Source of the DNA: CAYFZR01 sp964347835 [NCBI: uncultured archaeon]
GTDB taxonomy: Archaea; CAYFZR01
Length of the DNA: 40,239 nt
Direction: 5' to 3'
Assembly (NCBI GenBank): GCA_964347835.1
Contig: CAYFZR010000016.1
Location: 1-40,239, forward strand
The position numbers and the translations under genes are program-made. Below, in pieces: positions 8,781 to 18,954 of the stretch. Position 1 is the stretch's first letter; every line of letters starts with the position of its first letter. The notes under the pieces were generated by a model that had not been told where the DNA came from, did not search any database, and saw only the letters and a list, made by a program, of their open reading frames with translations.

Positions 8781-10331
8781 ATGAAGTTCGATCCTACAAA
8801 ATTCAAAAATCTCGCAAAAAAAAATTTTGAAAAGGCTTGGATTCTTGGTAAAGAAGTAATATCATCAGATTCAGATAAACAATATCCGAGGATGAGGTAC
8901 AAGGTAGGAAAATCTCATCCTATTTACGATACAATTCAGGCTTTGAGAGAGGCTTACATAAAGTTGGGATTTTTTGAGGTTCAAAATCCTCTTTACATAG
9001 AGGATGTTCATGTGCACAAGCAATTTGGTCCAGAGGGCTCCGCAGTTTTAGATAGATGTTTTTATCTGGCTACGCTGCCAAGACCCGACATAGGCATAAC
9101 AGCAAAACAAGCAAATGAGCTTAAAAAATTTGGCGTTGATATAAATAAGAAAGATGCTCTGCAGGAAGTCTTCAGATCATATAAAAAAGGTACCGTTGAT
9201 GGAGATGAACTATTAATAGAAATTTCTAAGGCTCTAGAAATAGAAGACGAGCTTGCAACGAAGATTTTGGAAAAAGTTTTTCCGGAGATCAAAGAATTAA
9301 AGCCAGAATCCAGCACCATGACCTTGCGCTCTCACATGACCAGTTCTTGGTTCATAACTTTGGGTGAATTAAAAGATAAAATTCCTTTACCCATAAGGTT
9401 ATTTTCCGTAGATAGGTGTTTCAGGAGAGAGCAGAAAGAAGATCCTCAGAGACTTGGCACCTACCATTCTGCCTCCTGCGTTATCATGGACGAAGACGTT
9501 AATGTAGAGGAAGGAAAGTCGATATCCGAGGGCTTGTTAGCACAGTTTGGATTTGAGAATATCGAATTCAGACCAGATGAGAAGAGATCAAAGTACTATG
9601 TGCCCGATACTCAAATAGAAGTATATGTACTTAATCCAAAGATAGAAAAATGGATAGAAATTGCTACATTTGGCGTGTACAGTCCTTTTGCCCTTGCAAA
9701 CTATGGAATTGAATATCCTGTACTCAATCTTGGTTTAGGAGTAGAGAGACTTGCTATGGTTTTATATGAAGCAGAAGACGTAAGAGAACTTTCCTACCCT
9801 CAGTTCAAAGAAGTAAAATATTCCGATTTAGACTTGGCTAGCATGATATTTATAAAGGACTTACCAGTTTCTAACGTTGGATTGGAGATATCGAGAGGTA
9901 TTTTAAAAATTTGTGAGAATCATGCTCATGAAGATGCTCCCTGTGAATATATCGCTTATAGAGGGGAATTATTCGGCAAAAAGATAGAAGTAAAGGTATT
10001 CGAAGTTGAAAAAGGAAAAAAATTATTGGGTCCGGCTGCCTTTAACTATGTAGTAGTGGAAGACGGGAATATAAGAGGTCTATCCAAAGAGAATGGAGTT
10101 TCTACGGGAATTAGATACATAGATGGCATATCTTACGCTGTCTCTCACGAAATAGAAAAAGAATTTATCGCAGGTAAAAAAGAGGTAATTTATAGAGTTC
10201 CAATAGTAAGGAGTCTTGCAGACATAAATCTCATTCTGGATGATGTAGGAAGAAGGTACATCACAAGTAATGAAAAGCAAATTGACGTGAGAGGTCCTGT
10301 TTTTATATCTATACTTGCAAAAGAGGTATAA
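8781..10331 (+). CDS. sepS: O-phosphoseryl-tRNA(Cys) ligase (SepRS)
   Basis: SepRS charges tRNA-Cys with O-phosphoserine, which SepCysS then converts to Cys-tRNA; the route is typical of methanogens, Archaeoglobus and relatives, often where CysRS is missing. The 516-residue product has class II synthetase motifs: LRSHMTSSWF, motif 2 RCFRREQKED with the following TYHSASC, and motif 3 LNLGLGVERLAM. The N-terminal PRMRYKVGKSHPIYDTI block and the C-terminal SLADINLILDDVGRRY segment match SepRS rather than PheS. An AGGAGG ribosome site precedes the ATG. SepCysS is not in this window. Confidence 0.95.
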   Translation: MKFDPTKFKNLAKKNFEKAWILGKEVISSDSDKQYPRMRYKVGKSHPIYDTIQALREAYIKLGFFEVQNPLYIEDVHVHKQFGPEGSAVLDRCFYLATLPRPDIGITAKQANELKKFGVDINKKDALQEVFRSYKKGTVDGDELLIEISKALEIEDELATKILEKVFPEIKELKPESSTMTLRSHMTSSWFITLGELKDKIPLPIRLFSVDRCFRREQKEDPQRLGTYHSASCVIMDEDVNVEEGKSISEGLLAQFGFENIEFRPDEKRSKYYVPDTQIEVYVLNPKIEKWIEIATFGVYSPFALANYGIEYPVLNLGLGVERLAMVLYEAEDVRELSYPQFKEVKYSDLDLASMIFIKDLPVSNVGLEISRGILKICENHAHEDAPCEYIAYRGELFGKKIEVKVFEVEKGKKLLGPAAFNYVVVEDGNIRGLSKENGVSTGIRYIDGISYAVSHEIEKEFIAGKKEVIYRVPIVRSLADINLILDDVGRRYITSNEKQIDVRGPVFISILAKEV

Positions 10332-10369
10332 GTTGTATTTTTATTGTTTAATAAGATTTAGGTGGCGTA

Positions 10370-11041
10370 ATGAATTCTCCAGAAAGAAATGAAAAAATAA
10401 ATTTAGATAGATTAAAGGAGTATCAAAAAGAACTCAGAAATAAGATTATCATCAAAGACCTTTTTGACGAAATAAATGTTATAGCCGGAGTAGATTTAGC
10501 CTATTATAAAGACATCGCATTTGTTTCTTCTGTCTTTTTCTCTTATGAAGAATTAGAAATTTTAGAGTGCTCTATCATTTCTAAAAAAATAGATTTTCCT
10601 TATATACCCACCTTTCTTGCCTTTAGAGAAGCACAACCTATTAAAGACGTACTAAAGAGTAGAGAGTTTGATATCGTATTAATAGACGGTCATGGCATAG
10701 CACATCCTAGAGGAATAGGAATTGCGTCTCATATAGGTGTGGAAATGGATATTCCCACCGTAGGAGTTGCAAAAAAACCTTTATTTGGAGATTATGAAGA
10801 ACCTAAAAAAGAAAATGAGGCAAAACCCATTAAAGTGAATGGTGAAACCATAGGTTATGTGTTCAAATCCAAGAATGGTTCTAAACCTATATATATAAGT
10901 CCAGGTCACCGCGTTTCCTTAAAATCTTCCATTGAGATAGTCAAAAGATGTATTATTAATCATAGATTGCCTGAACCTTTACACATCTCAGACAAAATAT
11001 CGAAAGACATAAGAGATATATGGAAACATTATCAAAAATGA
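10370..11041 (+). CDS. nfi: Endonuclease V
   Basis: Endonuclease V cuts near deoxyinosine in DNA, or inosine in RNA, and belongs to the RNase H-like fold. The 223-residue product shows IAGVDLAY with the first catalytic Asp (near residue 42), the YIPTFLAFREA wedge/Glu motif, and the DGHGIAHPRGIGIASHIG block containing the second Asp and the substrate-pocket residues. VGVAKKPLFG is also typical. An AGGTGG ribosome site precedes the start. It follows sepS by 38 bp and may be in the same transcript, although the gap contains a T-rich stretch that could end part of the transcription. Confidence 0.93.
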   Translation: MNSPERNEKINLDRLKEYQKELRNKIIIKDLFDEINVIAGVDLAYYKDIAFVSSVFFSYEELEILECSIISKKIDFPYIPTFLAFREAQPIKDVLKSREFDIVLIDGHGIAHPRGIGIASHIGVEMDIPTVGVAKKPLFGDYEEPKKENEAKPIKVNGETIGYVFKSKNGSKPIYISPGHRVSLKSSIEIVKRCIINHRLPEPLHISDKISKDIRDIWKHYQK

Positions 11042-11059
11042 TTAACAACTCAAAAGTGA

Positions 11060-11740
11060 ATGTATATGGAAGACTTCTGCTTGTTATTAAACCTTGCTAA
11101 ACATGGAGCAGCAAGAGAAAGCATTACTATTTCATCATCAGATATCGCTAGGGAACTAAAAATATCACAGCAAACTGCTGCAAGGAGATTAAAAAAATTA
11201 GACCAGAAAAAATTAATTTTGAGGAGAGTAATGCCTAGAGGTCAGAGCATCAGAATTTCTGAGGAAGGTTTGAACACGCTCAAAAGAATACATGCTGATC
11301 TACATTCATTATCTGGTGATATGGCTTCTGTAATATTAAAGGGAAGTGTAATTGAAGGGATGGGGGAAGGAAGATATTACATGGAGCAAAATAATTATAT
11401 AAAACAATTTGAAGAAAATTTAGGATTTAAACCTTATTCAGGGACTTTGAATCTAAAATTGCTTGAGTTAGATAGTTTGATAGCAAAAACTATATTGGAT
11501 ACGATCCCTAACATTAAGATACTTGGTTTTAAACGGAAAGATCGAACCTTTGGATCGGTAAAATGCTATCCTGCCACGATTAATGAAGAGATTGGGGGAG
11601 CAATAATCTTGCCTACAAGAACCCATCATGGCATGGATATCATAGAGTTAATTGCACCCTTAAGTCTGAGGGAGCATTTCAAACTGAAAAATGGTGATAC
11701 CGTAAAGGTGGAGTGTAGATATGATAATAAGAGCTATTAA
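11060..11740 (+). CDS. ribK: CTP-dependent riboflavin kinase with N-terminal HTH
   Basis: Archaeal RibK (DUF120 family) phosphorylates riboflavin to FMN using CTP. Residues 1-85 form a winged helix-turn-helix (DIARELKISQQTAARRLKKL is the recognition region). Residues 95-226 form the kinase barrel, with GMGEGRYYM, PYSGTLNLKL and LPTRTHHGMDIIELIAP typical of the family. The HTH fusion is common in euryarchaea and suggests autoregulation of flavin genes. Start at 11060, with an alternative ATG at 11066. The end overlaps ribB by 20 bp, joining two flavin steps. Confidence 0.93.
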   Translation: MYMEDFCLLLNLAKHGAARESITISSSDIARELKISQQTAARRLKKLDQKKLILRRVMPRGQSIRISEEGLNTLKRIHADLHSLSGDMASVILKGSVIEGMGEGRYYMEQNNYIKQFEENLGFKPYSGTLNLKLLELDSLIAKTILDTIPNIKILGFKRKDRTFGSVKCYPATINEEIGGAIILPTRTHHGMDIIELIAPLSLREHFKLKNGDTVKVECRYDNKSY

Positions 11741-12392
11741 TGCGATAAGAAACGGAGAATTCGTTCTAATATTCGATGATGAAGCAAGAGAAGGGGAAAC
11801 CGATATGGTAATCGGCGCGGAATTTGTAGCTAAGGAGAAGATAGCCAAGATGAGGATGGATGCTGGAGGACTAATATGTATAGCCATACATCCAGAGAAA
11901 TCAAAAATGCTCAAATTACCTTTTCTAACAGAAGTATTCGAATATGCTAGCGCAAAATTTGATATATTTAATGAACTAAAGGCTAATGACATTCCTTACG
12001 ATGAAGATTCAGCATTTTCACTCAGCATCAATCATAGAAAGACTTTTACCGGGATAACAGACTTTGATAGAGCCTTAACTGTCTCTGAGTTCGCAAACCT
12101 TGCAAAGAACGGTGGAGACTTTGGTAAATTGTTTCGAACTCCAGGACACGTACCCCTCTTAAGAGCATCAGAAGGGTTGGTGTTAAATAGAAAAGGACAC
12201 ACAGAACTCAGCGTTGCCCTTGCGGAGATGGCTGGAATAACCCCTGTAACATGTATAAGCGAGATGCTCGATCACAAAAGTGGGAGAGCCCTTTCCAAAA
12301 AGGATGTTTTAAGATATGCAAAGAAAAACAACCTAATATTTATAAACGGCTATGAAATAGAGAAGGCTTACAAAAAATGGATGAAAACTTGA
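11721..12392 (+). CDS. ribB: 3,4-dihydroxy-2-butanone 4-phosphate synthase
   Basis: RibB converts ribulose 5-phosphate to 3,4-dihydroxy-2-butanone 4-phosphate and formate, the four-carbon donor of the riboflavin xylene ring. The 223-residue product has the acidic metal-binding loop DDEAREGETDMV, the FRTPGHVPLLRAS segment and GHTELSVALAEMAG, all diagnostic of the single-domain archaeal enzyme. It overlaps ribK by 20 bp. Its TGA stop directly abuts the dnaJ stop on the other strand (TGATCA spans both). Confidence 0.95.
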   Translation: MIIRAINAIRNGEFVLIFDDEAREGETDMVIGAEFVAKEKIAKMRMDAGGLICIAIHPEKSKMLKLPFLTEVFEYASAKFDIFNELKANDIPYDEDSAFSLSINHRKTFTGITDFDRALTVSEFANLAKNGGDFGKLFRTPGHVPLLRASEGLVLNRKGHTELSVALAEMAGITPVTCISEMLDHKSGRALSKKDVLRYAKKNNLIFINGYEIEKAYKKWMKT

Positions 12393-13550
12393 TCATTCTT
12401 TTATAAAGGCGTCTTTTACCTCATCTTTTATTCGTTGAAAAATACTTCTCTCCTCAATTGTGTCTCCACCAATTTTTGCAAATTCTTTCAGCAATTCCTT
12501 CTGTTTTTCGTTCAAATTTTTCGGCGTTACAACTTTAATCCTAACAAGTTGGTCACCTTTTCCGCGTGCATGTAAACTTGGCATTCCTTTCCCTCTTAAT
12601 CTAAATGTGGTGTCTGATTGAGTTCCTTGGGGTATACTCATCTTCACTTTTCCATCTAAGGTTGGAACCATTATTTCTGCCCCTAATGCTGCTTGGACGA
12701 AACTAATAGGTAATTTGTAAATTATATTGTTCCCTTCTCTCTGGAAAAGATCGTGGGGACGTATGTGAACAGTTACATACAGATCTCCTGGAGATCCATC
12801 CCGAATTTTTTCCCCTTCACCACTTATCCTTAGGTGTGATCCATCTTCTATACCAGAGGGTATTTTTATGTTTATCTTCCGCTTTCTGGTAACCATTCCG
12901 GCACCTTTACATTCTTTACAAGGTTTCTTTATGACCTTTCCCTTACCATAACAGCTGTTACAGGTTCTAATGCTCATCATCTGTCCAAAAGGCGTTCTTT
13001 TTATGTCTCTAATTTCTCCAGTTCCGTTACAACTCGGACAATTTCCTAAATCATTGGGAGAGAAAGCACCGCTCCCATTACAGGAAGAGCATACGTCATT
13101 CTGTCTAACATCGATGGTTTTTTCAGTTCTGGATGCAGCCTCCTCTAATGTTATGCTGATATCGTGATAGGTATCTCTTCCTTTTTTAGGCCTCCTGAAT
13201 CCTATATCGAAGTCAAAGTCTCTTCTCCTTCCAAAAAAGATGTCAAATATACTATCAAAACCGCCAAATCCCAAATCTCTAAATATATCAAAATCAAAGT
13301 CCCTGAAGAGATCGTACTGGGAGTACGTATCGCTTATGCCTGCGTGTCCAAATCTATCGTATCTTGCTCTCTTCTGGTCATCACTTAGAACTGCGTAAGC
13401 CTCTGAAATTTCCTTGAATTTATCCTCTGCCCCGGGATTTTTGTTAACATCAGGATGGTATTTCCTTGCCAACCCCCTATAGGTTTTCTTTATTTCATCC
13501 TTAGTGGCATTTCTATCTACTCCTAATATCTCATAGTAATCCCTTTTCAT
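12393..13550 (-). CDS. dnaJ: Chaperone DnaJ (type I Hsp40)
   Basis: DnaJ delivers unfolded proteins to DnaK and stimulates its ATPase. The J domain (residues 1-70) contains HPDVNKN with the HPD triad. A Gly/Phe-Asp-Arg-rich linker follows (about 70-130). The zinc domain has four CxxCxGxG repeats ([32 protein letters not shown]), then two beta-barrel client domains. At 385 residues it is full length. It starts 4 bp after the dnaK stop, the last gene of a grpE-dnaK-dnaJ operon of ultimately bacterial origin found in many mesophilic archaea. Confidence 0.97.
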   Translation of the reverse strand: MKRDYYEILGVDRNATKDEIKKTYRGLARKYHPDVNKNPGAEDKFKEISEAYAVLSDDQKRARYDRFGHAGISDTYSQYDLFRDFDFDIFRDLGFGGFDSIFDIFFGRRRDFDFDIGFRRPKKGRDTYHDISITLEEAASRTEKTIDVRQNDVCSSCNGSGAFSPNDLGNCPSCNGTGEIRDIKRTPFGQMMSIRTCNSCYGKGKVIKKPCKECKGAGMVTRKRKINIKIPSGIEDGSHLRISGEGEKIRDGSPGDLYVTVHIRPHDLFQREGNNIIYKLPISFVQAALGAEIMVPTLDGKVKMSIPQGTQSDTTFRLRGKGMPSLHARGKGDQLVRIKVVTPKNLNEKQKELLKEFAKIGGDTIEERSIFQRIKDEVKDAFIKE

Positions 13551-13554
13551 CGAA

Positions 13555-15372
13555 TCACTCGTTTACCACTTCATAATCAGCATCTACAGAATCATTCTTC
13601 TTTTCTTGATAATCTGTATCTTTCTCTTCCCTCTTCTCTGCTTCTGCTTGATACATAGCAGTGCTAATCACATGAATTGCTTTAGTCAACTCTTCCATTG
13701 AATCCTTAATCATTTGGATGTCTTCTCCAGAGATAGCCTCTCTTACTTTCTCCACTGCCTTTTCAACGTCTTCTTTCTGAGTTTCAGTAATCTTATCAGC
13801 GTAATCTTTCAACATTTTTTCGGCAGCATATATCAAGGAATCCGCTTGGTTTTTGGTTTCAGCAAGTTCTTTTCTTCTTCTATCTTCTTCAGCGTGTTCT
13901 TCAGCCTCTTTAACCATTCTCTCTATATCTTTCTCGTTTAATCTTGTAGAAGGGGTTATCTTCATTTCCTGTTTCTTCCCTGTTGCAAGATCTTTGGCAG
14001 CAACGTCCAAGATTCCGTTTGCGTCTATATCAAAAGTTACTTCTATCTGAGGTATTCCTCTAGGCGCGGGAGGAATACCTACGAGTTGAAATCTACCCAG
14101 ACTAACGTTATCTGCCGCCATTGGCCTTTCCCCTTGCAAGACATTTATATCTACGGAAGTCTGATTATCGCTGGCAGTGGTGAATATCTGACTCTTCTTG
14201 GTAGGTATTGTTGTATTCCTCTCGATTAGTTTTGTAAATACTGCTCCTAACGTCTCTACACCTAGAGAAAGAGGAGTAACGTCTAAAAGCACAATACCAC
14301 TTACATCTCCTGCTAAAACACCTGCTTGTATCGTCGCTCCAACCGCTACGCATTCGTCTGGGTTTATGTCTTTGGTTGGCTCTTTACCAAAGAAGCCCTT
14401 TATCAACTCCTGTACCATGGGCATCCTTGTTGCCCCTCCTACAAGCAAGATTTTTTCTATGTCCTCTGGCTTTAACTTTGCATCTTCTAATGCTTGTTTC
14501 AAGGGTCCTTTGACTTTATCTAATAAGTCTCTTGTCATATTCTCAAACTGAGCCCTATTAATAGTCTTTTCTAAGTGTTTAGGACCTTTACTATCAGCAG
14601 ATATAAAGGGCAGGTTTATTGTAGTAGTTGTCAAGGTAGATAGTTCGATTTTAGCCTTTTCTGCAGCCTCCTTTAGTCTTTGCATCGCTGATTTATCTTT
14701 AGTTAGATCGATGCCGGTTTCTTTTTTAAATTCCTCTACTAAGAAATCTATTATCTTTTGATCCCAGTCATCTCCTCCCAAGCGCGTATTTCCGCTGGTC
14801 GCTTTTACTTCAAAAACTCCTTCTCCGATCTCGAGTATAGAGACGTCGAAGGTACCCCCTCCGAGGTCAAATACCAATATGGTTGCCTCTCCTTCCTTAT
14901 CTAATCCATATGCAAGAGAAGAGGCGGTAGGTTCGTTAATTATTCTTAAAACTTCTAGACCGGCTATTCTCCCCGCGTCTTTAGTTGATGCCCTTTGGTT
15001 GTCGTTGAAGTAAGCAGGAACCGTAATAACAGCCTTTTTTATCTCCTCTCCTAAGTAAGCCTCGCCATCCCTCTTCATCTTTTGTATTATAATGGCTGAG
15101 ATTTCTTCTGGAGTGTATTCCTTGTCTCCTATTCTTACTCTTTCATTAGTCCCCATAAGTCTTTTAATTGATCTCACGGTACGCTCTGGATTGCTTATTG
15201 CCTGCCTTTTGGCAGGCTCTCCAACTATTATTTCACCATCTTTTGAGAAGCCTACCACAGAGGGGGTTATCCTGCTTCCCTCTACATTTGGGATGACCGT
15301 TGGTTTTCCCCCCTCTATTACTGAAATAACTGAATTTGTAGTACCTAAATCTATTCCAACTACCCTTGTCAT
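13555..15372 (-). CDS. dnaK: Chaperone DnaK (Hsp70)
   Basis: DnaK is the ATP-dependent Hsp70. The start is taken at 15372 ([15 protein letters not shown]) because an AGGAGGA ribosome site lies just upstream, one base after the grpE stop; a longer frame to 15405 exists but would put extra residues before the conserved N-terminus. The resulting 605-residue protein has the nucleotide-binding domain ([21 protein letters not shown]), the linker [11 protein letters not shown], the substrate-binding beta domain and a helical lid. The C-terminal tail is short and charged. Order and spacing with grpE and dnaJ indicate one heat-shock operon. Confidence 0.97.
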   Translation of the reverse strand: MTRVVGIDLGTTNSVISVIEGGKPTVIPNVEGSRITPSVVGFSKDGEIIVGEPAKRQAISNPERTVRSIKRLMGTNERVRIGDKEYTPEEISAIIIQKMKRDGEAYLGEEIKKAVITVPAYFNDNQRASTKDAGRIAGLEVLRIINEPTASSLAYGLDKEGEATILVFDLGGGTFDVSILEIGEGVFEVKATSGNTRLGGDDWDQKIIDFLVEEFKKETGIDLTKDKSAMQRLKEAAEKAKIELSTLTTTTINLPFISADSKGPKHLEKTINRAQFENMTRDLLDKVKGPLKQALEDAKLKPEDIEKILLVGGATRMPMVQELIKGFFGKEPTKDINPDECVAVGATIQAGVLAGDVSGIVLLDVTPLSLGVETLGAVFTKLIERNTTIPTKKSQIFTTASDNQTSVDINVLQGERPMAADNVSLGRFQLVGIPPAPRGIPQIEVTFDIDANGILDVAAKDLATGKKQEMKITPSTRLNEKDIERMVKEAEEHAEEDRRRKELAETKNQADSLIYAAEKMLKDYADKITETQKEDVEKAVEKVREAISGEDIQMIKDSMEELTKAIHVISTAMYQAEAEKREEKDTDYQEKKNDSVDADYEVVNE

Positions 15373-15373
15373 A

Positions 15374-15907
15374 TTATTCCTCCTGATAATCTTTATTCTT
15401 GGCAACTTTTACCTTAGAATATCTAATCACCTTAGTTCCGAGCATGTATCCTTTTTGAAACTCTTCAATCACGATATTATTTGGAAACTCGTTCGTCTCC
15501 TCCATCATTACGCTTTCATGAAGGTAAGGATCGAAGGGTTTGTTCAACGCATCGATCTCTTTTACACCTTCTTTTTCTAATATATCTCTAAATTGATTAT
15601 ATATCATCTTTATTCCCTTATAAATTGGATCAACATCATCTTTATTCTGATCTGCTCCAAGGGCAAGCTCTAAACTGTCCAACACACTCAGCAACTTTAC
15701 TATTAGGTTCCCGGATGCACACTTTATTATCTCTTCCTTCTCTAAGTTTGCCCTTCGCTTATAATTTTCAAAATCTGCCATTAATCTTACCAAACGATCC
15801 TTGTATTCTTGTAAAGATTTTTCTTTCTGTAATATTTCATCTTTTAATTGTTCTACGAACTTCTTTTCTTCGATTTGTTCTTCTCTGATCTCATTTTCGA
15901 CATCCAA
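15374..15907 (-). CDS. grpE: Nucleotide exchange factor GrpE
   Basis: GrpE releases ADP from DnaK. The 177-residue protein has a long N-terminal coiled coil (residues 1-65), the [10 protein letters not shown] segment and the C-terminal beta wing with [12 protein letters not shown] and [23 protein letters not shown]. The start appears to be a TTG at 15907 with an AGGTG ribosome site 8-9 bases upstream; no in-frame ATG lies near the N-terminus. A TTTTTATAGA element near 15953-15962 is a plausible TATA box. It is the first gene of the grpE-dnaK-dnaJ unit. Confidence 0.95.
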   Translation of the reverse strand: MDVENEIREEQIEEKKFVEQLKDEILQKEKSLQEYKDRLVRLMADFENYKRRANLEKEEIIKCASGNLIVKLLSVLDSLELALGADQNKDDVDPIYKGIKMIYNQFRDILEKEGVKEIDALNKPFDPYLHESVMMEETNEFPNNIVIEEFQKGYMLGTKVIRYSKVKVAKNKDYQEE

Positions 15908-16422
15908 TTTATAACACCTTTTTTAAGTAACTATAATAATTATGATAAAGAAGATCTATAAAAATCTTTTTATCTGTTCTGTTCTGATTATAACAATGTT
16001 GTTAAAACAATCTTAAAAGCTAAATTTATCACAATGTACTTTATGAATGATTTTAGAAGTTTTTCGAATCTAAAGAGTTTATAGAGAACCAAAAAGGATT
16101 TTGTGGGAGAAATTCGCCCAGATATATTGCTTTTTGGGTATGGGATGGTGTTGTTGTTCGAAAGGCCTCATTTCTCTAACCACATCCTTAAAGCTCTCTT
16201 TTTATCCTTTTAACCCCCTTATTGTGTCTTTTAACTTTCGCAAACCATAGAAAATTTGTCTTTTCCCCGTATTTACTTTTTACAGTTAAAAACCGTAATA
16301 TAGTTTATTAATATACTTATATAAATCATTTATGAAACAACAATTCATGTATTTTGTTAGAGGAATGTAGAGTTGCCCTAAGCGAGCTAACAGGAAATTT
16401 AATTAGATTAATAATAATTATA
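15908..16422. other. Gene-free divergent spacer between grpE and a membrane-protein gene
   Basis: This AT-rich gap carries the grpE promoter region (about 15920-15965) and an AACAATGTTGTT near-palindrome around 15993-16004. It also holds a long imperfect stem-loop (16094-16189, listed separately) and a TTATATAAATC TATA element near 16316-16326 for the plus-strand gene. I see no convincing protein-coding frame in it. Confidence 0.6.
16094..16189. ncRNA. Candidate structured RNA (long imperfect stem-loop)
   Basis: Two arms, 16094-16113 and 16170-16189, pair over 17 bp: AAGGAT with ATCCTT, GTGG with CCAC, and GAGAAAT with ATTTCTC. Only a 3-nt bulge on each side interrupts the stem. The 56-nt loop can form a second helix (CCCAGA near 16117 with TTTGGG near 16133). 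On the plus strand a GTTTATAGA element precedes it by about 15-20 bp and a T-rich stretch (CTCTCTTTTT) follows. On the minus strand the stem is followed by TTTTT. The strand is therefore undecided, and no known RNA family was recognised. Confidence 0.35.
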
Positions 16423-17463
16423 ATGAACATGGAAAACAGTATGGACTTCCCTCCATCTAAAAAACTTAAAATCTCTTTCTGGGTTATTCTCGGAGTTTTT
16501 TCTGTCTTCTTTGCTGAAGTTGTTTCCGGCTCTGACATGTTTCCTTTCTTTCATGTGTGGGGATTAATAGGCGTTTTTCCATTATACACGCTTCACATCC
16601 TTGTATTGTCTTACATTGTTTTTATTTATGGCAAGCCCCGGTTTTATGCTCTTTTTATAGCTGGAGCGATATTTGGGATGTATGAGGCTTATATAACAAA
16701 AGTTTTGTGGAATCCTCCTTGGGGGTCTCCATTAATTTCGTTTGGAGGCATTGCTGTAATAGAAACAATTGTATTAGTGCTTTTCTGGCACCCCTTAATG
16801 TCATTCATCATTCCGTTATTTGTTGCCGAGAACATATTAACCGGCTCAAGAGAAATTATAAGCGTGTTGCCGAATAGAATTAAAAAAATGCTCAATACCA
16901 GAAAGAAAAGTTATATTCTGCTCGTATTACTCGCCTTATTATTTGGGATATTCCAAAGCACCAACTCTCCTTCGCCAGTACACTCTTTATTATCAGGGCT
17001 TTCAACAACAGCAGTCCTTATTTTATTGATATATTTGTGGAAAAATAAAACAAAAGGGAAAAAGTATGATATAAGAATGCTTCTTCCCGATAAAAAAGAA
17101 TTCTTGGTTCTTGCGACTCTTTTGGTAGTTATGTATGTAGTTATGGGTATTTATCTACGGTCTGAAGCTTTTCCGGGATTTCTTCCTCAGTTAATTGTAT
17201 GGCTAATGTATGGAGGATTTTTCATTCTCTTAATTTTTACACTAAGGAAGTCAAGAAAAATGACGGTTTCTGAAGCTATCATCTCACCAATTCAATTTTC
17301 CTGGAAACTGGTTATAACCTTATCCTTAATATTCGCTTTTTCTTCAGCCCTAACTAAGCTTATACTAGGACCATTCGGAGGAATAATTATGTTGATAGTC
17401 TGGCTAATTGGCGGTGCAGTTGGCATATCCGTTCTTTTTCTATCCATTAAAGATTTATTCTAA
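16423..17463 (+). CDS. Polytopic membrane protein, unknown function
   Basis: The product is about 346 residues with roughly nine hydrophobic segments, for example SFWVILGVFSVFFAEVV near the N-terminus and IIMLIVWLIGGAVGISVLFL at the end. A basic cytosolic loop (NRIKKMLNTRKKS) lies near the middle. No transporter or enzyme motif is recognised. The ATG at 16423 is chosen; an in-frame TTG at 16354 would add 23 residues including a hydrophobic LIRLIIIIM stretch. A TATA element sits near 16316-16326. It lies at the edge of the accessory-looking stretch and is isolated from the neighbouring genes. Confidence 0.7.
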   Translation: MNMENSMDFPPSKKLKISFWVILGVFSVFFAEVVSGSDMFPFFHVWGLIGVFPLYTLHILVLSYIVFIYGKPRFYALFIAGAIFGMYEAYITKVLWNPPWGSPLISFGGIAVIETIVLVLFWHPLMSFIIPLFVAENILTGSREIISVLPNRIKKMLNTRKKSYILLVLLALLFGIFQSTNSPSPVHSLLSGLSTTAVLILLIYLWKNKTKGKKYDIRMLLPDKKEFLVLATLLVVMYVVMGIYLRSEAFPGFLPQLIVWLMYGGFFILLIFTLRKSRKMTVSEAIISPIQFSWKLVITLSLIFAFSSALTKLILGPFGGIIMLIVWLIGGAVGISVLFLSIKDLF

Positions 17464-17498
17464 GATATGAGCCCTGAGTGAGTGAACCGTACGAGAGT

Positions 17499-18557
17499 TC
17501 ATGAAATCCTGCTTTCCAAAACCTTTGGGGTTTCTCCCAAAAACTCTGCAGCAGTAAGTATCTTTTTATTTATTTTTTTTGCATTATCCCAGATATTTTG
17601 CGTTTTTTCTTTAAATTTGGCTTCTCTTGGCAAATGGTGGTCATAAATAATAAGCTTCGTCTCAGTCTCCCTTATTATCCTTAAAACGTTGAGTATTACT
17701 CTGTTCAAATTAGTTCTGTTGAGCAAATAGCCTAGCATGTAAGTCATCGGACCGTCTAAAATCAGTATACTTGGATTTTCCTTGATTAGCCATTCTGCAT
17801 AATCTTCTATTATTGGACCGTTCATATCACTTGAGTGTATTAATTTTTCACCTCCATGCTCTATTATCGTAGCGGATATCCAACCAACCCTGGAGAATTC
17901 AATACCATGAAATAAAGGGTTTGTAAATCTTATTTTTGTCTCACCGAAGCGAAACTCCCTACCCTCCGCATATTTTACTTCGAACCTCTTGAATCTCAGT
18001 TCAGGTATCTCTGGATTTTTATTCCATTTTATGACCCTACGATTAAACCGCTTCATACCCAGATCAAACAATTGTTTTCTCCTTTCGTTATAATTTCCAA
18101 AGCCCTTATGCTTAGCTATAGGTAAACCATCTAAAGGATCAGCATAATCTTTGATCTTTGGTTGTTTTAATACAGATCCCAATTTTATCTTGCCAAAATG
18201 TTCGCAAATTCTGGAGTAAAAATCCTCAGCTCTTTTACGCTGAGAATCGTTAATGTATTCGTTCGGATTCTTTGTAAGCAAGAGTTTATCCTCGTATACA
18301 CTCATATCATTTGGAAAGTAGTGATCGTAATGATAGTGGGAGATGATGACAACGCTAACCTTTTCACTGGCCTTTTTTATTGCTATTCGACCTTGAGCTT
18401 CCCAGTAAAGTTTTTCTGCTTCGCTAGCAGGAAAACTATGATGCATGATAGCTATGCCGGGATCTATTAAAACAGAAACATCTGGTGTTTTAACTAAGGT
18501 GCAAGAACTTTTCGCGCCCAACGAATCAAACCATATTGGTTCGAATGAAACGCTCAT
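17499..18557 (-). CDS. UPF0282-type metallo-beta-lactamase fold hydrolase
   Basis: The 352-residue product is a metallo-beta-lactamase fold protein with the metal-binding HxHxDH motif at H74, H76, D78 and H79 (SHYHYDHY), a GRE/FRFG strand region, SSDMNGP and a C-terminal IIYDHHLPREAKF block. These resemble the archaeal UPF0282 proteins, whose substrate is not known to me. It is a stand-alone gene convergent with the upstream membrane-protein gene; the 35-bp gap holds a small TGAAC/GTTCA stem-loop. The DHHLPRE segment and the length separate it from glyoxalase II and RNase J. Confidence 0.82.
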   Translation of the reverse strand: MSVSFEPIWFDSLGAKSSCTLVKTPDVSVLIDPGIAIMHHSFPASEAEKLYWEAQGRIAIKKASEKVSVVIISHYHYDHYFPNDMSVYEDKLLLTKNPNEYINDSQRKRAEDFYSRICEHFGKIKLGSVLKQPKIKDYADPLDGLPIAKHKGFGNYNERRKQLFDLGMKRFNRRVIKWNKNPEIPELRFKRFEVKYAEGREFRFGETKIRFTNPLFHGIEFSRVGWISATIIEHGGEKLIHSSDMNGPIIEDYAEWLIKENPSILILDGPMTYMLGYLLNRTNLNRVILNVLRIIRETETKLIIYDHHLPREAKFKEKTQNIWDNAKKINKKILTAAEFLGETPKVLESRIS

Positions 18558-18954
18558 ATTACAAGGTTTTTTACAAAACTTAAAAATATAGCGCAGGATG
18601 AAGCGAACGCAATGAAAAAATGGTGGTTGGCATGCGCGAATTAGAGATTATACTCTTCAATTAACCACTGTCACCTAACTGAGTGAGTAGATTTAGTAGT
18701 GATCCAATTACCCAAATCACTGAAGTCATGTACCATTTTTTATTCTCTTTGATTTTTCACTCCACAATACAAAGGGGACTTTTAATTTGCGAAAATTTCG
18801 CTTTAATTATCAAATTAGTGAGTTAAACGAACAAAAAACTCAATTGAATTTTCGCTTAACAAAACGAGCCGAGAACCCAGATTTTCTGAACTTAATGAAA
18901 AATATTATGTAGATTAATATATTTGTAAAATGCAAATAAATAAGGTGATTTAAA
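18558..18954. other. Gene-free spacer with several inverted repeats
   Basis: This spacer contains a GTGGTT...AACCAC imperfect stem (about 18632-18667) and a GCGAAA-A-TTTCGC palindrome (18789-18801). It also has a 10-bp stem with one mismatch from GTTAAACGAA (18822-18831) to TTCGCTTAAC (18851-18860), and the left arm of a 14-bp inverted repeat at 18866-18879. A TATA-like stretch around 18903-18925 precedes the membrane-protein pair. No protein-coding frame is convincing. Confidence 0.55.
18866..18879 (+). repeat. Left arm of a 14-bp inverted repeat flanking a two-gene module
   Basis: GAGCCGAGAACCCA at this position recurs as its perfect reverse complement at 19873-19886. The two arms bracket the membrane-protein pair 18955-19858. 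No transposase or integrase lies between them. Confidence 0.7.

Noticed and set aside
13714-14551. Open frames on the plus strand opposite dnaK
   Set aside because: They mirror conserved DnaK codons, have Ser/Phe-rich antisense composition and lack promoters or ribosome sites.
17476-17497. Stem-loop TGAAC/GTTCA as a strong terminator
   Set aside because: Only a 5-bp stem with a 9-nt loop and no T tract; too weak to call.
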